64,000 nucleotides of DNA. It comes from JADJQU01 sp035490315. GTDB lineage: Bacteria > Planctomycetota > UBA1135 > GCA-002686595. This document shows, piece after piece, positions 25,562-34,479 of the stretch; the stretch's first letter is position 1, and every line of letters begins with the position of its first letter. The stretch is taken from positions 31,683 through 95,682 of the forward strand of contig DATHET010000178.1 of NCBI GenBank assembly GCA_035490315.1, written 5' to 3'. The position numbers and the translations under genes were made by a program. The notes under the pieces are model-generated. The model made no database searches. It saw nothing but the letters and a program-made list of their open reading frames with translations, and was not told where the DNA came from.

Positions 25562-26713
25562 ATGGACTCGAAGCTGCGCATCGGCATCCTGTGCCATCCG
25601 ACCTACGGCGGTTCGGGCGTCGTCGCCAGCGAGCTGGCCCTTTCGCTCGCGGATTCGGGCCACGACGTGCACGTGTTCTCGCACGACGTGCCGCCGCGCC
25701 TGGCGCGCTCGCCCGGCCCCGTGCAGATGCACAAGGCCCAGGGCATTCCTTATCCGCTGTTCCATTCCACGCCCCACGACCTGGCGATCACCTCGGCGAT
25801 CCTCAACGTGCACCGCGCGCAAGGGCTCGACGTGCTGCACGCGCACTACGCCCTGCCCCACGCGGTCTCGGCCTTCCTCGCGCGCTCCGCGGCCGAAGCG
25901 GACCACACGCGGCCAGCCCCGCGCGTGGTGACCACCTTGCACGGCACGGACATCACGCTGGTCGGCAACGATCCGTCCTACGCGCCGCTGACGCAGTTCG
26001 TGATCTATGCCAGCGATGCGGCGACGGCCGTGTCGGAATGGCTCGCGGCCCAGACGCGCGAGCGCTTCTGTCCGGACATGGACTGCCCGCGGCCGATCGA
26101 GGTGATCCCGAATTTCATCGACATCGAGCGCTTCCGTCCCGACATCGTGCCGCGTCCGATCGGCACGCCGCCGATGGTGGTCCACGTGTCGAACTTCCGC
26201 GCGGTCAAGCGCGTGCCCTGGCTGGTGCGCGCCTTCGCGCAGGCCACCACGGGAACCCGCGCGCAGCTGGTGCTGGTCGGAGACGGTCCCGATCAAGCCG
26301 AGTGCCGCAGGCTGGTGGCCGAGCTCGGCCTGTCCTCGCGCGTGGTGTTCCTCGGCGAACGCGACGCGATCCCGGAGCTGATGGCGCCCGCCGACGTCTT
26401 CGCCCTGTCCAGCCGCGAGGAATCCTTCGGCCTGTCGGCCCTGGAGGCCATGGCCTGCGGAACGCCGGTGGTGTCGACGGACGCCGGCGGCGTGCGCGAG
26501 GTGGTCGAGCACGGCGTGTCCGGCCTGCTCTCACCCGTCGATGACCTCCAAGCCTTCTCGAGCCACCTGCGACAGCTCTTGAGCGACACCCAGGCCGCGC
26601 GCCGCATGGGCATCGCTGCCCGCGAGCAGGCGGTGTCGCGGTTCCGGCGCGAGAAGGTCGTCGTGCGCTACGAGGATCTGTACCGGCGTGTGCTCGCGGC
26701 GCCTCGGCCGTGA
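25562..26713 (+). CDS. bshA: N-acetyl-glucosaminyl L-malate synthase BshA
   Basis: A 383-residue GT4 glycosyltransferase joining UDP-GlcNAc and L-malate, the first step of bacillithiol synthesis. Typical BshA pieces are CHPTYGGSGVVASELALSLA, HVFSHDVPPRL, LHAHYALPHAVSAFLA, TTLHGTDITLVGNDPSY, VIPNFIDIERF, VHVSNFRAVKRV, VLVGDGPDQAECRR and SREESFGLSALEAMACGTPVVS (E-x7-E motif). The stop is overlapped by the cysteine desulfurase GTG (GTGA). With bshB1 and bshC it completes the pathway. Confidence 0.94.
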   Translation: MDSKLRIGILCHPTYGGSGVVASELALSLADSGHDVHVFSHDVPPRLARSPGPVQMHKAQGIPYPLFHSTPHDLAITSAILNVHRAQGLDVLHAHYALPHAVSAFLARSAAEADHTRPAPRVVTTLHGTDITLVGNDPSYAPLTQFVIYASDAATAVSEWLAAQTRERFCPDMDCPRPIEVIPNFIDIERFRPDIVPRPIGTPPMVVHVSNFRAVKRVPWLVRAFAQATTGTRAQLVLVGDGPDQAECRRLVAELGLSSRVVFLGERDAIPELMAPADVFALSSREESFGLSALEAMACGTPVVSTDAGGVREVVEHGVSGLLSPVDDLQAFSSHLRQLLSDTQAARRMGIAAREQAVSRFRREKVVVRYEDLYRRVLAAPRP

Positions 26714-27870
26714 GCGTCTACCTGGACCACAACGCGACCACGCCGCTGCGCGAAGAGGTGCGCCGGTTGATGGACTCGCTGCGCGAGGAGGGCCTGGGCA
26801 ATCCGTCCAGCTTGCACGGCTCCGGTCGCCGCGCGCGCCAGATGATCGACGCGGCTCGCGAGCAGGCGGCGGCGGCGCTCGGGCTTCCCGAGGACTCGCT
26901 GACCTTCACCTCCGGCGGAACCGAGGCCAACAACCTCGCCCTGCTCGGGGCGATGCGCGCGAGAGCCAATCCTGGGACAGTGGTGACCACGGCGATCGAG
27001 CATTCCTCGGTGCTCGCTCCCGCGCAGGCCCTCGTCCGCGAGGGACACCGCTGTCAGTTGATCCCCGTCGATCGCAAGGGCCAACCCGATATCGATGCCC
27101 TGTGCAAGGCCGCGGCGGGGGCTCGGCTGGTCAGCGTCATGGCTGGCAACAACGAAATCGGCGTCTGCCCACCTCTGGTGGACCTGGTGGAGCGTCTTCC
27201 GCGCGGCGAAGCAGGTCAGCGCGTCCTGTTCCACAGCGATGCGGCCCAGGCCGTGGGGCGGATCGAGGTGCCCTGGGAGCTCCTGGACCTCGCCAGCCTC
27301 TCGGCGCACAAGTTCGGCGGGCCGCTCGGCGTGGGCTTGTTGATCCGCCGCGGTGGAGTGCAGATCGAGCCGATCTGCCACGGCGGGGGTCAGGAGCTCG
27401 GTTTTCGGCCCGGCACCGAGCACGCGGTGGCGATCGCGGGCGCAGCGCTGGCCCTCGAGCTGGCTTGCGAGCAGCGCGAAACCTTCGCGCGTCGCGCGCA
27501 CCAACTCGGTCGTTCCTTGTGGGAGCGACTGCGCCTGCGCGTGCCCGGGATCCAGTTGCTGGGGCCAGAGCTGCGAGAAGAGTCGCTTCAGCCCGATCGC
27601 CTTCCAGGGACGTTGAACATCCTCGCGCAAGCGGTTGACGGGAAGGTGCTCGTCACTCGTCTCGATCTGGCGGGACTCGAGATCTCGGCGGGCTCGGCGT
27701 GCGCGAGCGGATCGCTCGAAGCTTCGCACGTGTTGCTCGCGCTCGGCTTCGACGAAACGCGCGCTCGCGCAGGACTTCGGGTCTCGATCGGGCGCACGAC
27801 GCGTGCAGAAGATGTGGACATCGCCGTTGAGATTCTGGGGAGAACGCTGGGAGAAGCGGGCGCACGCTGA
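26710..27870 (+). CDS. cysteine desulfurase (NifS/IscS class)
   Basis: A 386-residue PLP enzyme that releases sulfur from cysteine for Fe-S clusters or thiolation. YLDHNATTPLREEV opens the protein, TSGGTEANNLAL and TTAIEHSSVL follow, HSDAAQAVGRIEV binds PLP, LSAHKFGGPLGVGLL holds the Schiff-base lysine and GSACASGSLEASHVLLALG contains the catalytic cysteine loop. The compact loop is of the IscS/NifS class I type. The GTG start is coupled to bshA. Sharing an operon with bacillithiol genes links cysteine use for low-molecular thiol and sulfur transfer. Confidence 0.92.
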   Translation: MSVYLDHNATTPLREEVRRLMDSLREEGLGNPSSLHGSGRRARQMIDAAREQAAAALGLPEDSLTFTSGGTEANNLALLGAMRARANPGTVVTTAIEHSSVLAPAQALVREGHRCQLIPVDRKGQPDIDALCKAAAGARLVSVMAGNNEIGVCPPLVDLVERLPRGEAGQRVLFHSDAAQAVGRIEVPWELLDLASLSAHKFGGPLGVGLLIRRGGVQIEPICHGGGQELGFRPGTEHAVAIAGAALALELACEQRETFARRAHQLGRSLWERLRLRVPGIQLLGPELREESLQPDRLPGTLNILAQAVDGKVLVTRLDLAGLEISAGSACASGSLEASHVLLALGFDETRARAGLRVSIGRTTRAEDVDIAVEILGRTLGEAGAR

Positions 27871-27920
27871 GTGCCAGCATGGGTTTGCGAACAGCGTGTG
27901 AAGAGTGGCGGCTAATCTCG

Positions 27921-27949
27921 TTGACCAAATCGATTTTGCGCGTTGGAAT
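27921..27949 (+). promoter_or_regulatory. sigma-70-like promoter in the dnaA leader
   Basis: TTGACC (27921-27926) and TGGAAT (27944-27949) are spaced by 17 bp. The start of dnaA is 460 bp further, so this would give a long leader or a separate small RNA. Confidence 0.3.
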
Positions 27950-28223
27950 GCCGCGCCTTCGAGACACGTGTGTGCGGCCTTGCTCGCCGCTCGCATGTGT
28001 CCCCGGAGGGTCCCCCCGCTCCTGCGGAGCGTGCAAGCTGCGCGCCTCGTTTCCCCCTGACTTAGAGACAGCCATGTGGAAGAACCGTCCCGCCGAACCG
28101 AGTCCGGTCGCCTACCGAGGCGGCCATCGGCAATCGCCCAACCGACGTTCTTCCAGGGTTTCGAGCAAGGGATCACACGAGAGTCAGGGCGCCGCGCCCA
28201 TGTGATTCGGCTTTGAGACCGAT

Positions 28224-28246
28224 TCCCGCCGGCTTTCGCGGCGGGA
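28224..28246 (+). terminator. 8-bp hairpin TCCCGCCG/CGGCGGGA in dnaA leader
   Basis: A perfect 8-bp stem with a 7-base loop (GCTTTCG). No T-tract follows, so it may be an attenuator or simple stem rather than an intrinsic terminator. Confidence 0.3.
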
Positions 28247-28408
28247 CGGAACCACGTTCCGCGAGCCCTGTCCCTGCTCGCCGAACATTCGGGATGCGCG
28301 CGCCGACACCACGCGCGGAACCCAGGTCTTCCTTTCCTCCCACTCGAAGCCTCGAAGGCGCGGTGTTGTTTGACGTCCGATTCCGTCCTGATCCGACTGC
28401 GACCGCCC

Positions 28409-29905
28409 ATGCAAGACCCGCAAGCACCCGAGAAGCCGAGCCGCTCTCGCGACGAGCCCGCGCTCGTCGGCCAGACGCCTCCCGGCAGCCCGGGGACCGA
28501 GGAGTCGGCGACCGAGGCGGGCGCGGGCCTGCGCCAGCGCTGGAGTGAAGTCCAGACCGTGCTGCAAGGTTTGATCCAGCGCGAACAATTCGAAACCTGG
28601 TTCCGGCGCGCCGAGCTGCGGCGCATCGATGAGGCGCTGATCTGCGTCGCCGTGCAGAACAACTTCACCCGCGACTGGCTGACCAAGCATTACCAGGACG
28701 CGATCGAGCGCGCGGCGGCGAGCGTCTTCGGCCGCGAGTTCGCCGTCGAGTTCATCGTCGACGCCGAAATGGTCGGCGAGCGACGGGCGCGCGCGGAGAG
28801 CGAGCCCGCCGTCGAGGCCGCCCCTCTGCCGCGTCCCGCCGCGGCTTCGGACGGCAGCGCCGCCAATCGCCTGATGTGGGCCAGCGACGTGCTGCTCAAC
28901 CCGCACTATCGATTCGATTCCTTCGTGGTCGGTCCCTGCAACCGCTTCGCCCACGCGGCATCGGTCGGCGTCAGCGAGAGTCCAGGAAAGAACTACAACC
29001 CCTTCTTCCTCCACGGCTCGAACGGCCTGGGCAAGACGCACCTGCTGCAGTCCCTGTGCTACTCGCTGCTCGAGCGCACGCCGCACACGCGCATCCTGTA
29101 CCTGTCCTGCGAGACCTTCGTCAACCACTTCATCAGCGCGCTGGAGAACGGCGACCTGATCACGTTCCGCAACAAGTACCGCAACGTCGACGTCCTGGTC
29201 ATCGACGACATCCACGTGCTCGCGAACAAGGAGCGCACGCAGGAAGAGTTCTTCCACACCTTCAATACGCTCTACAACGCGGGCAAGCAGATCGTGCTCT
29301 CCTCGGACACCTCGCCCAAGGAGATCCCGACGTTGCAGGAGCGGCTGGTGTCGCGCTTCAAGTGGGGGCTGGTCACGGAGATCGAGCGTCCCTGCTACGA
29401 GACGCGCATGGCGATCCTCAAGCGCAAGAGTCGCGAGCGCGGCCACGAGCTGCCCGACGACGTCGCGCGCCTGCTCGCCGAGCACATCGACACGAACATC
29501 CGCGAGCTGGAGGGCGCGGTGACGCGCCTGCAGGGCTACGCCTCGCTCAGCGGCCAGGCCTTGACGCCCGAGCTCGCGACGCGCGTGCTGCGCGACGTGT
29601 TCACCCAGTCGCGCGGGCAGCTCTCGATGGAAGAGATCCTGCGCGTGGTCACGGCGCACTTCAACATGAAGCTCTCCGAGCTGCAGTCCAAGCGGCGCAG
29701 CAACGTGATCGTCTTCCCGAGACAGATCGGCATGTACCTGATCCGCAAGAGCACGCGTCATTCCCTCGAGGAGATCGGCGGCTTCTTCGGCGGCCGCGAC
29801 CACTCGACCGTGCTCTACGCCATCGACCGCATCGAGAAGCAGATGGAGTCCGATCCGCGCACCAAGGAGCTGGTGGCGGGATTCCTGAACCAGCTGCGGC
29901 GCTGA
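28409..29905 (+). CDS. dnaA: chromosomal replication initiator DnaA
   Basis: A 498-residue AAA+ initiator that melts oriC. Domain I (about 35-120: WSEVQTVLQGLIQREQFETWF) is followed by a Pro/Ala linker, the ATPase domain with Walker A GSNGLGKT (about 204-211), Walker B VDVLVIDDIHVL, a sensor region QIVLSSDTSPKEIPTLQERL and the arginine finger RLVSRFKWGL, then domain IV with the DNA-binding signature GGRDHSTVLYAIDRIE. The AAA+ motif FFLHGSNGLGKTHLLQSL is standard. ATG at 28409 was preferred to the upstream TTG at 28370; the latter adds 13 residues. Confidence 0.97.
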   Translation: MQDPQAPEKPSRSRDEPALVGQTPPGSPGTEESATEAGAGLRQRWSEVQTVLQGLIQREQFETWFRRAELRRIDEALICVAVQNNFTRDWLTKHYQDAIERAAASVFGREFAVEFIVDAEMVGERRARAESEPAVEAAPLPRPAAASDGSAANRLMWASDVLLNPHYRFDSFVVGPCNRFAHAASVGVSESPGKNYNPFFLHGSNGLGKTHLLQSLCYSLLERTPHTRILYLSCETFVNHFISALENGDLITFRNKYRNVDVLVIDDIHVLANKERTQEEFFHTFNTLYNAGKQIVLSSDTSPKEIPTLQERLVSRFKWGLVTEIERPCYETRMAILKRKSRERGHELPDDVARLLAEHIDTNIRELEGAVTRLQGYASLSGQALTPELATRVLRDVFTQSRGQLSMEEILRVVTAHFNMKLSELQSKRRSNVIVFPRQIGMYLIRKSTRHSLEEIGGFFGGRDHSTVLYAIDRIEKQMESDPRTKELVAGFLNQLRR

Positions 29906-30351
29906 GCTTCCGTGACGAACTCGACTCTCGAAAAGCCGCGCCCGGTCGCGGCGAAGAGGTCTTCGTGGACGATGGACGGAGCGTGCAGAACCCGTGATCA
30001 ACCGGGGACAAGTGGACCGACTTCGTGGAGTTTTCGGGCGATCTCCACGCTCGGGCCCCGGCCGCCGGCGAGCCTTGTGGAGGGCTGTTGGCAACCCCCC
30101 CGGATCTCCCCGTGCCATGCACGTCGAATTCACACTCGGCGCTCGGGCCTCCGAAGACCTAGCCCGCGGAGCGACAAGTGTTTGGGAAGAAGCCGATCGC
30201 AGTTCTCCACGGTGGGGGGCACTGCTTATGATGATGAAGATTACTTCTATAGAAGAATTGGAACGGTTCTCCCCAACGGCCTTCGACCCCCGTGGGCCAC
30301 TCGAATCTGCGCTCTGATTCTCGCCAGTCCCCCAGCCAGGTTGTGCCTCGA
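29906..30351. other. dnaA-dnaN intergenic region, candidate replication origin
   Basis: A 446-bp gene-free spacer. It contains four GTGGAG-type motifs resembling degenerate DnaA boxes: CGTGGAGTT (30024-30032), ATCTCCACG (30041-30049), TTGTGGAGG (30075-30083) and TTCTCCACG (30203-30211). An AT-rich patch follows at about 30224-30262 with the 12-bp palindrome CTTCTATAGAAG (30244-30255), a candidate unwinding element. Position, motif clustering and nearby parS favour an origin, but none of the boxes matches the strict consensus. Confidence 0.5.
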
Positions 30352-31452
30352 ATGAAAATCCTCTGCGATCGAGAGAAGCTCCGTGAAGGTCTCGCGCTGG
30401 CGAACAACGTCATTCCGGCCAAGAGTCCCAAGCCGGCTTTGTCGAACGTGTGCCTGGTCGCGACCGAGGGCGCGCTCGAGCTCGTCGGCACGGACCTCGA
30501 AGTCGCGCTGCGCTACCGCATCGAGGACGTGAAGGTCGCCGAGCCCGGCACGGCGGTGATCCCGGCGCGCGTCGCGTTGGACTTCGTGCGCGACTTGACC
30601 GGTGAGACCGTGACGCTGGAGACCAACGGCTCGAACTGCACGATCTCGAGCGGATCGGATTCCTGCGAGCTGGTGACCATCGACCCCGACGAGTTCCCGG
30701 TGATCGCGCACTTCGACCAGACCGGCGCCGTCTCGCTGCAGGGCGGCACGTTCACGGCGCTGGTCGGACGCACCGCCTTCGCCGCCGCTCGCGAGCAGGG
30801 CCGCTACGCCATGCACGGAGTCCTCACGGAGATCGCGGACGGTCACTTGAGAATGGTGGCCACGGACGGCCGGCGTCTCGCTGTGGCCTCCGCACCGATC
30901 GACACGCCCAAGGTCGTGCCGCGTCCGGTGATCGTGCCGACCAAGGGCACCCAGTTGTTCTGCCGCGTGATCACCGACCCGCTCGACCAGATCCAGCTCT
31001 CGTTCAGCGAGAACCAGATCGGGCTCAAGACGCGCAACGCCGAAGTCTTCGCGCGACTGCTCGATGGCGAGTTCCCGCGCTACCAGGCCGTGATCCCGAC
31101 CGAGTCGGCCAACAGCGTCGAGGCGGACTCCGAGATGCTGCTGCGCAAGCTGCGCCTGGTCGCCAACGTGACCGGCGAGGAAGCGCGCGCGGTGCGGCTC
31201 TCGATCAAGAAGGGCAGCCTGGAGATCTTCGGTCAATCCGCTGGCCGCGGCGAAGCGCGGGCCGCGATGGAGATCGACTACAAGGGCAAGAACGCCGAGA
31301 TCGCTTTCAACCCCGATTACGTGATCGACGGGCTCAAGAACTGCGAGAACGGCTCGGTCGTGCTCGAATTCAACGAGAAGACCTCCCCGGGCAAATTCCG
31401 CCTCGGCGAGAGCTACATCTACATCGTGATGCCGATCACGATCGACACCTGA
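30352..31452 (+). CDS. dnaN: DNA polymerase III beta sliding clamp
   Basis: A 366-residue ring-forming processivity clamp. Three repeated clamp folds are evident: MKILCDREKLREGLALANNV at the start, ALVGRTAFAAAREQGRYAMHGVL in the middle with TDGRRLAVA, and a C-terminal FNPDYVIDGLKNCENGSVVLEF ending in YIYIVMPITI (the canonical PMRL-like tail region is PITI). The ATG at 30352 gives the family start; the upstream ATG at 30292 would add 20 unrelated residues. Six bases separate it from the DUF721 gene. Confidence 0.97.
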   Translation: MKILCDREKLREGLALANNVIPAKSPKPALSNVCLVATEGALELVGTDLEVALRYRIEDVKVAEPGTAVIPARVALDFVRDLTGETVTLETNGSNCTISSGSDSCELVTIDPDEFPVIAHFDQTGAVSLQGGTFTALVGRTAFAAAREQGRYAMHGVLTEIADGHLRMVATDGRRLAVASAPIDTPKVVPRPVIVPTKGTQLFCRVITDPLDQIQLSFSENQIGLKTRNAEVFARLLDGEFPRYQAVIPTESANSVEADSEMLLRKLRLVANVTGEEARAVRLSIKKGSLEIFGQSAGRGEARAAMEIDYKGKNAEIAFNPDYVIDGLKNCENGSVVLEFNEKTSPGKFRLGESYIYIVMPITIDT

Positions 31453-31458
31453 AAAGAG

Positions 31459-31773
31459 TTGCAATTTCAGACTAAGAGACCGGCGCCGACATCGATCCAC
31501 GATGCCCTGGCCGCCTTCCTTCGCAACAGCGGGCTGGACTCCAAGCTGGCCCAGGCCTGCGTGTTCGGCGCCTGGAACCACGCGGTGGGCGAGACCCTCG
31601 CCAAGCGCGCCAAGCCGGTGCGCTTCCAGAGCGGGGAACTCCTGGTCGAGGTCCAATCGGCGCCCCATCTCCACGAACTGACCAACTTCACCGGCGAGCG
31701 CTACCGCGTGCTCGCCAACAAGAAGCTGGGGGCCGCGCGCATCACGCGCGTCGTGTTCCAGCTCCAACGCTGA
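31459..31773 (+). CDS. DUF721 (DciA-like) protein
   Basis: A 104-residue member of the DUF721 family, which includes DciA, the ancestral bacterial helicase loader or operator that works with DnaB where DnaC is absent. The core FGAWNHAVGETLAKRAKPVRFQ and LLVEVQSAPHLHELTNF match the KH-like DciA fold. Location between dnaN and gyrB is the typical DUF721 context. Start is TTG at 31459, six bases after the dnaN stop. Assignment as DciA rests on family and context. Confidence 0.75.
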   Translation: MQFQTKRPAPTSIHDALAAFLRNSGLDSKLAQACVFGAWNHAVGETLAKRAKPVRFQSGELLVEVQSAPHLHELTNFTGERYRVLANKKLGAARITRVVFQLQR

Positions 31774-31813
31774 CCTCGCGGGATTGGCCTGCACGGGCCT
31801 CCGCAAAGATTCC

Positions 31814-34258
31814 ATGGCTGACAACGATCTGACCAACACCTACGGCGCTTCCTCGATCACCGTGCTCGAGGGGCTCGAGGCGGTGCGCAAGCGCCCGGCC
31901 ATGTACATCGGCGACACCGATGTGCGCGGCCTGCACCACCTGATCTGGGAAGTCGTCGACAACTCGATCGACGAAGCCCTCGCCGGCTACGCGACCCTGG
32001 TCAGCGTGCAGATCCGCGATGACGGATCGGTCAGCGTCACCGACAACGGCCGCGGCATCCCGACCGGCATCCACCCGACCGAGGGCATCTCGGCCGTCGA
32101 ATTGGTGCTCACGAAGTTGCACGCGGGAGGCAAGTTCGACCACGGCGCGTACAAGGTCTCGGGCGGCCTGCACGGAGTCGGCGTGTCCTGCGTCAACGCC
32201 CTTTCGGCCTGGTTGGAAGTCAACGTCTTCCAGAACGGCCAGACGCACTGGATGAAATTCGAGCGCGGCGTTCCCTGCGCGCCGCTGGCCTCCGTCGGCC
32301 GCAGCGACAAGCGCGGCACCCAGGTGATCTTCAAGGCCGACCACCAGATCTTCACCACCACGGAAATCGACTACGACATCGTCGCCAGCCGCCTGCGCGA
32401 GACAGCCTACTTGATGGGCGCGCGCGGGATCGTGATCGACCTGGAGGATCTGCGCACCGGCGAGAAGGAGCACTTCGAATACCCCGAAGGCACGCGCACC
32501 TTCGTCCAGCACATCAACAAGAACAAGGAACCGCTGCACGCCGAGATCGTGCACGTGGTCAAGGAAGCGACTTCGCCCGAGATGCCGGGCGTCGAATACA
32601 AGATCGAAGTCGCGATGCAGTACACGGACACGTACCAGGAAGGCATCTTCACCTTCGTCAACAACATCAAGACTCCCGGCGGCGGCACGCACCTCGCGGG
32701 ATTCAAGACGGCCCTGACGCGCACGCTCAACTCCTACGCGAAGCAGGAGAAGCTGATCAAGGACTCCGACAAGCTGCAGCTGACCGGCGACGACTTCCGC
32801 GAAGGCGTGACCGCGATCGTCTCGATCTACGTCCCCGATCCGCAGTTCGAAGGCCAGACCAAGGACAAGCTCGGCAACCGCGAAGTCGAAGGCGTGGTCA
32901 ATTCCGCGTTCGGCGATTTCTTCGCGCGCTACCTCGAGGAGCATCCGGCGATCGCCAAGGCGATCGTGCAGAAGGCCGTGCGCTCGCAGATGGCGCGCGA
33001 AGCGGCTCGCAAGGCGCGCGACCTGGTGCGGCGCAAGTCGGCCCTGGCCAGCGGCAACCTGCCGGGCAAGCTCGCGGACTGTCAGAGCGACGACAAGAAC
33101 GAGTCGGAGCTGTACCTCGTCGAAGGTGACTCGGCCGGTGGCTCGGCCAAGGAGGGCCGCGACCGCAGGTTCCAGGCCATCCTGCCCTTGAAGGGCAAGA
33201 TCCTGAACGTCGAGAAGGCGCGCCTGGACAAGATGCTCGGGCACTCCGAAATCCAGATCATCATCTCGGCGCTCGGCTGCGGCATCGCCGAGGACTTCGA
33301 CCTGGAGAAGGTGCGCTACGGCAAGACGATCATCATGACCGACGCGGATGTCGACGGCTCGCACATCCGCACCCTGCTTTTGACTTTCTTCTTCCGGCAC
33401 ATGCGGCCGCTGATCGAGAGCGGGATGCTCTACATCGCTCAGCCGCCGCTCTACAAGCTGAAGACCAAGGACGGCGAGCGCTACATCGCCAGCGACGCGG
33501 AGCTGCGCCGCACCCTGGCCGAGCTCAGCGCCAAGTCGATCACCGTGCGCGACCTCGAGGCCAAGCGCGAATGGAACGGGCCGGAGCTGCGGCAGCTGCT
33601 GGAGGACCTGCGCCACCTCGAGGAAACCATCGACCGCGCGATCCCGGCCTGGACGCGGCTTTCCAAGGAGCGCGTGCTCGAGAGCTACGACGGCGGTCGC
33701 ATCCCCGGCTGGTGGGCGCGCGCCGGCAACGTCGACCACCTGTTCGAGACCCAGGAGAAGCTAGGCGATTTCCTCGAGCTGCAACGCGCGCGACTTCCGC
33801 AAGGCGAGACGCTGCGGGTCTGCGACGGGCCCGACAGCCCGGTCAACCGCGAGACGGCCCACGTGGTCACGGCGCGACTCCTGCACACCCAGGAACTCGG
33901 GACGGTGCTCGCCGCCCTTTCGGCGCGCGGGCTTCTGTTCCGCGGCGGCGGTCGCTTCGAGGTGGTGCGCGGCAAGACGACCACGGTCTGCTCCTCGCTG
34001 ATGGCTCTCGCCGAGGCCGTGCGCAAAAGCTCCGAAGGCGAGGTCGAGCTGCAGCGCTACAAAGGTCTGGGTGAAATGAATCCCGAGCAGCTGTGGGAGT
34101 CGACCATGGACCCCAAGCGCCGCCGCCTCTACCACGTGCGCCTGGAAGACGAAGTCGCCGCGGACAACATCTTCACCTTGTTGATGTCCAACCTGGTCGA
34201 GCCGCGGCGCGAATACATCGAGCGCCACGCCCTGGAAGTCCGAAACCTCGACGTCTGA
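31814..34258 (+). CDS. gyrB: DNA gyrase subunit B
   Basis: An 814-residue ATPase subunit of gyrase. The GHKL domain has VVDNSIDEAL, DNGRGIPTGIHP, GGKFDHGAYKVSGGLHGVG and the TOPRIM domain has LVEGDSAGGSAKEGRDRRFQ (about 437) and IIMTDADVDGSHIRTLLLTF (about 510). A long insert (about 560-745) precedes the C-terminal LQRYKGLGEMNPEQLWE, as in gyrases of Gram-negative bacteria and several planctomycetes. ATG at 31814 gives MADNDLTNTYGASSITVLEG. The gene ends two bases before palindromic repeat copy 2. Confidence 0.96.
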   Translation: MADNDLTNTYGASSITVLEGLEAVRKRPAMYIGDTDVRGLHHLIWEVVDNSIDEALAGYATLVSVQIRDDGSVSVTDNGRGIPTGIHPTEGISAVELVLTKLHAGGKFDHGAYKVSGGLHGVGVSCVNALSAWLEVNVFQNGQTHWMKFERGVPCAPLASVGRSDKRGTQVIFKADHQIFTTTEIDYDIVASRLRETAYLMGARGIVIDLEDLRTGEKEHFEYPEGTRTFVQHINKNKEPLHAEIVHVVKEATSPEMPGVEYKIEVAMQYTDTYQEGIFTFVNNIKTPGGGTHLAGFKTALTRTLNSYAKQEKLIKDSDKLQLTGDDFREGVTAIVSIYVPDPQFEGQTKDKLGNREVEGVVNSAFGDFFARYLEEHPAIAKAIVQKAVRSQMAREAARKARDLVRRKSALASGNLPGKLADCQSDDKNESELYLVEGDSAGGSAKEGRDRRFQAILPLKGKILNVEKARLDKMLGHSEIQIIISALGCGIAEDFDLEKVRYGKTIIMTDADVDGSHIRTLLLTFFFRHMRPLIESGMLYIAQPPLYKLKTKDGERYIASDAELRRTLAELSAKSITVRDLEAKREWNGPELRQLLEDLRHLEETIDRAIPAWTRLSKERVLESYDGGRIPGWWARAGNVDHLFETQEKLGDFLELQRARLPQGETLRVCDGPDSPVNRETAHVVTARLLHTQELGTVLAALSARGLLFRGGGRFEVVRGKTTTVCSSLMALAEAVRKSSEGEVELQRYKGLGEMNPEQLWESTMDPKRRRLYHVRLEDEVAADNIFTLLMSNLVEPRREYIERHALEVRNLDV

Positions 34259-34334
34259 CCGGTACCCGGTATTCCACCGCCATTTTTTACACGCCGCGGC
34301 ATGTAAAAAATGGCGGTGGAATACCGGGTACCGG
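34259..34334. repeat. palindrome family A copy 2, 38-nt arms with one mismatch
   Basis: Arms 34259-34296 and 34297-34334 pair except for 34292 (C) against 34301 (A). The outer 31-nt core is identical to copies 1 and 3, while the centre differs and is the palindrome GCCGCGGC. It directly follows the gyrB stop and separates gyrB from a same-strand gene, so here the context is tandem rather than convergent. Confidence 0.95.
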
Positions 34335-34479
34335 CGAGGCGTCGCGCGATCCGGGTTGGAAGGTTCCGGCGATTCTCGGTTCGAGGTGCCGGTTCAGCCT
34401 CGGCTCAAGGCCTCGGGGCCGCCAGGCCGATAGGGGTTTCGAGGAACCGCTGAGCTCCGACTCCGCGGTCCTCGCCACC

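Larger units (their letters stand above)
27871..28408. other. 538-bp gene-free region upstream of dnaA
   Basis: I see no credible gene on either strand. A 43-codon ATG ORF at 28074-28205 is basic, Ser-rich and matches no ribosomal protein such as L34. The region contains a promoter-like pair at 27921-27949 and a hairpin at 28224-28246. No TTATCCACA-type DnaA boxes were found here. Confidence 0.6.

Noticed and set aside
28074..28205. 43-codon ATG ORF upstream of dnaA, position typical for rpmH
   Set aside because: The peptide is Ser/Arg-rich but lacks the L34 sequence pattern, and L34 would normally be on the other strand.
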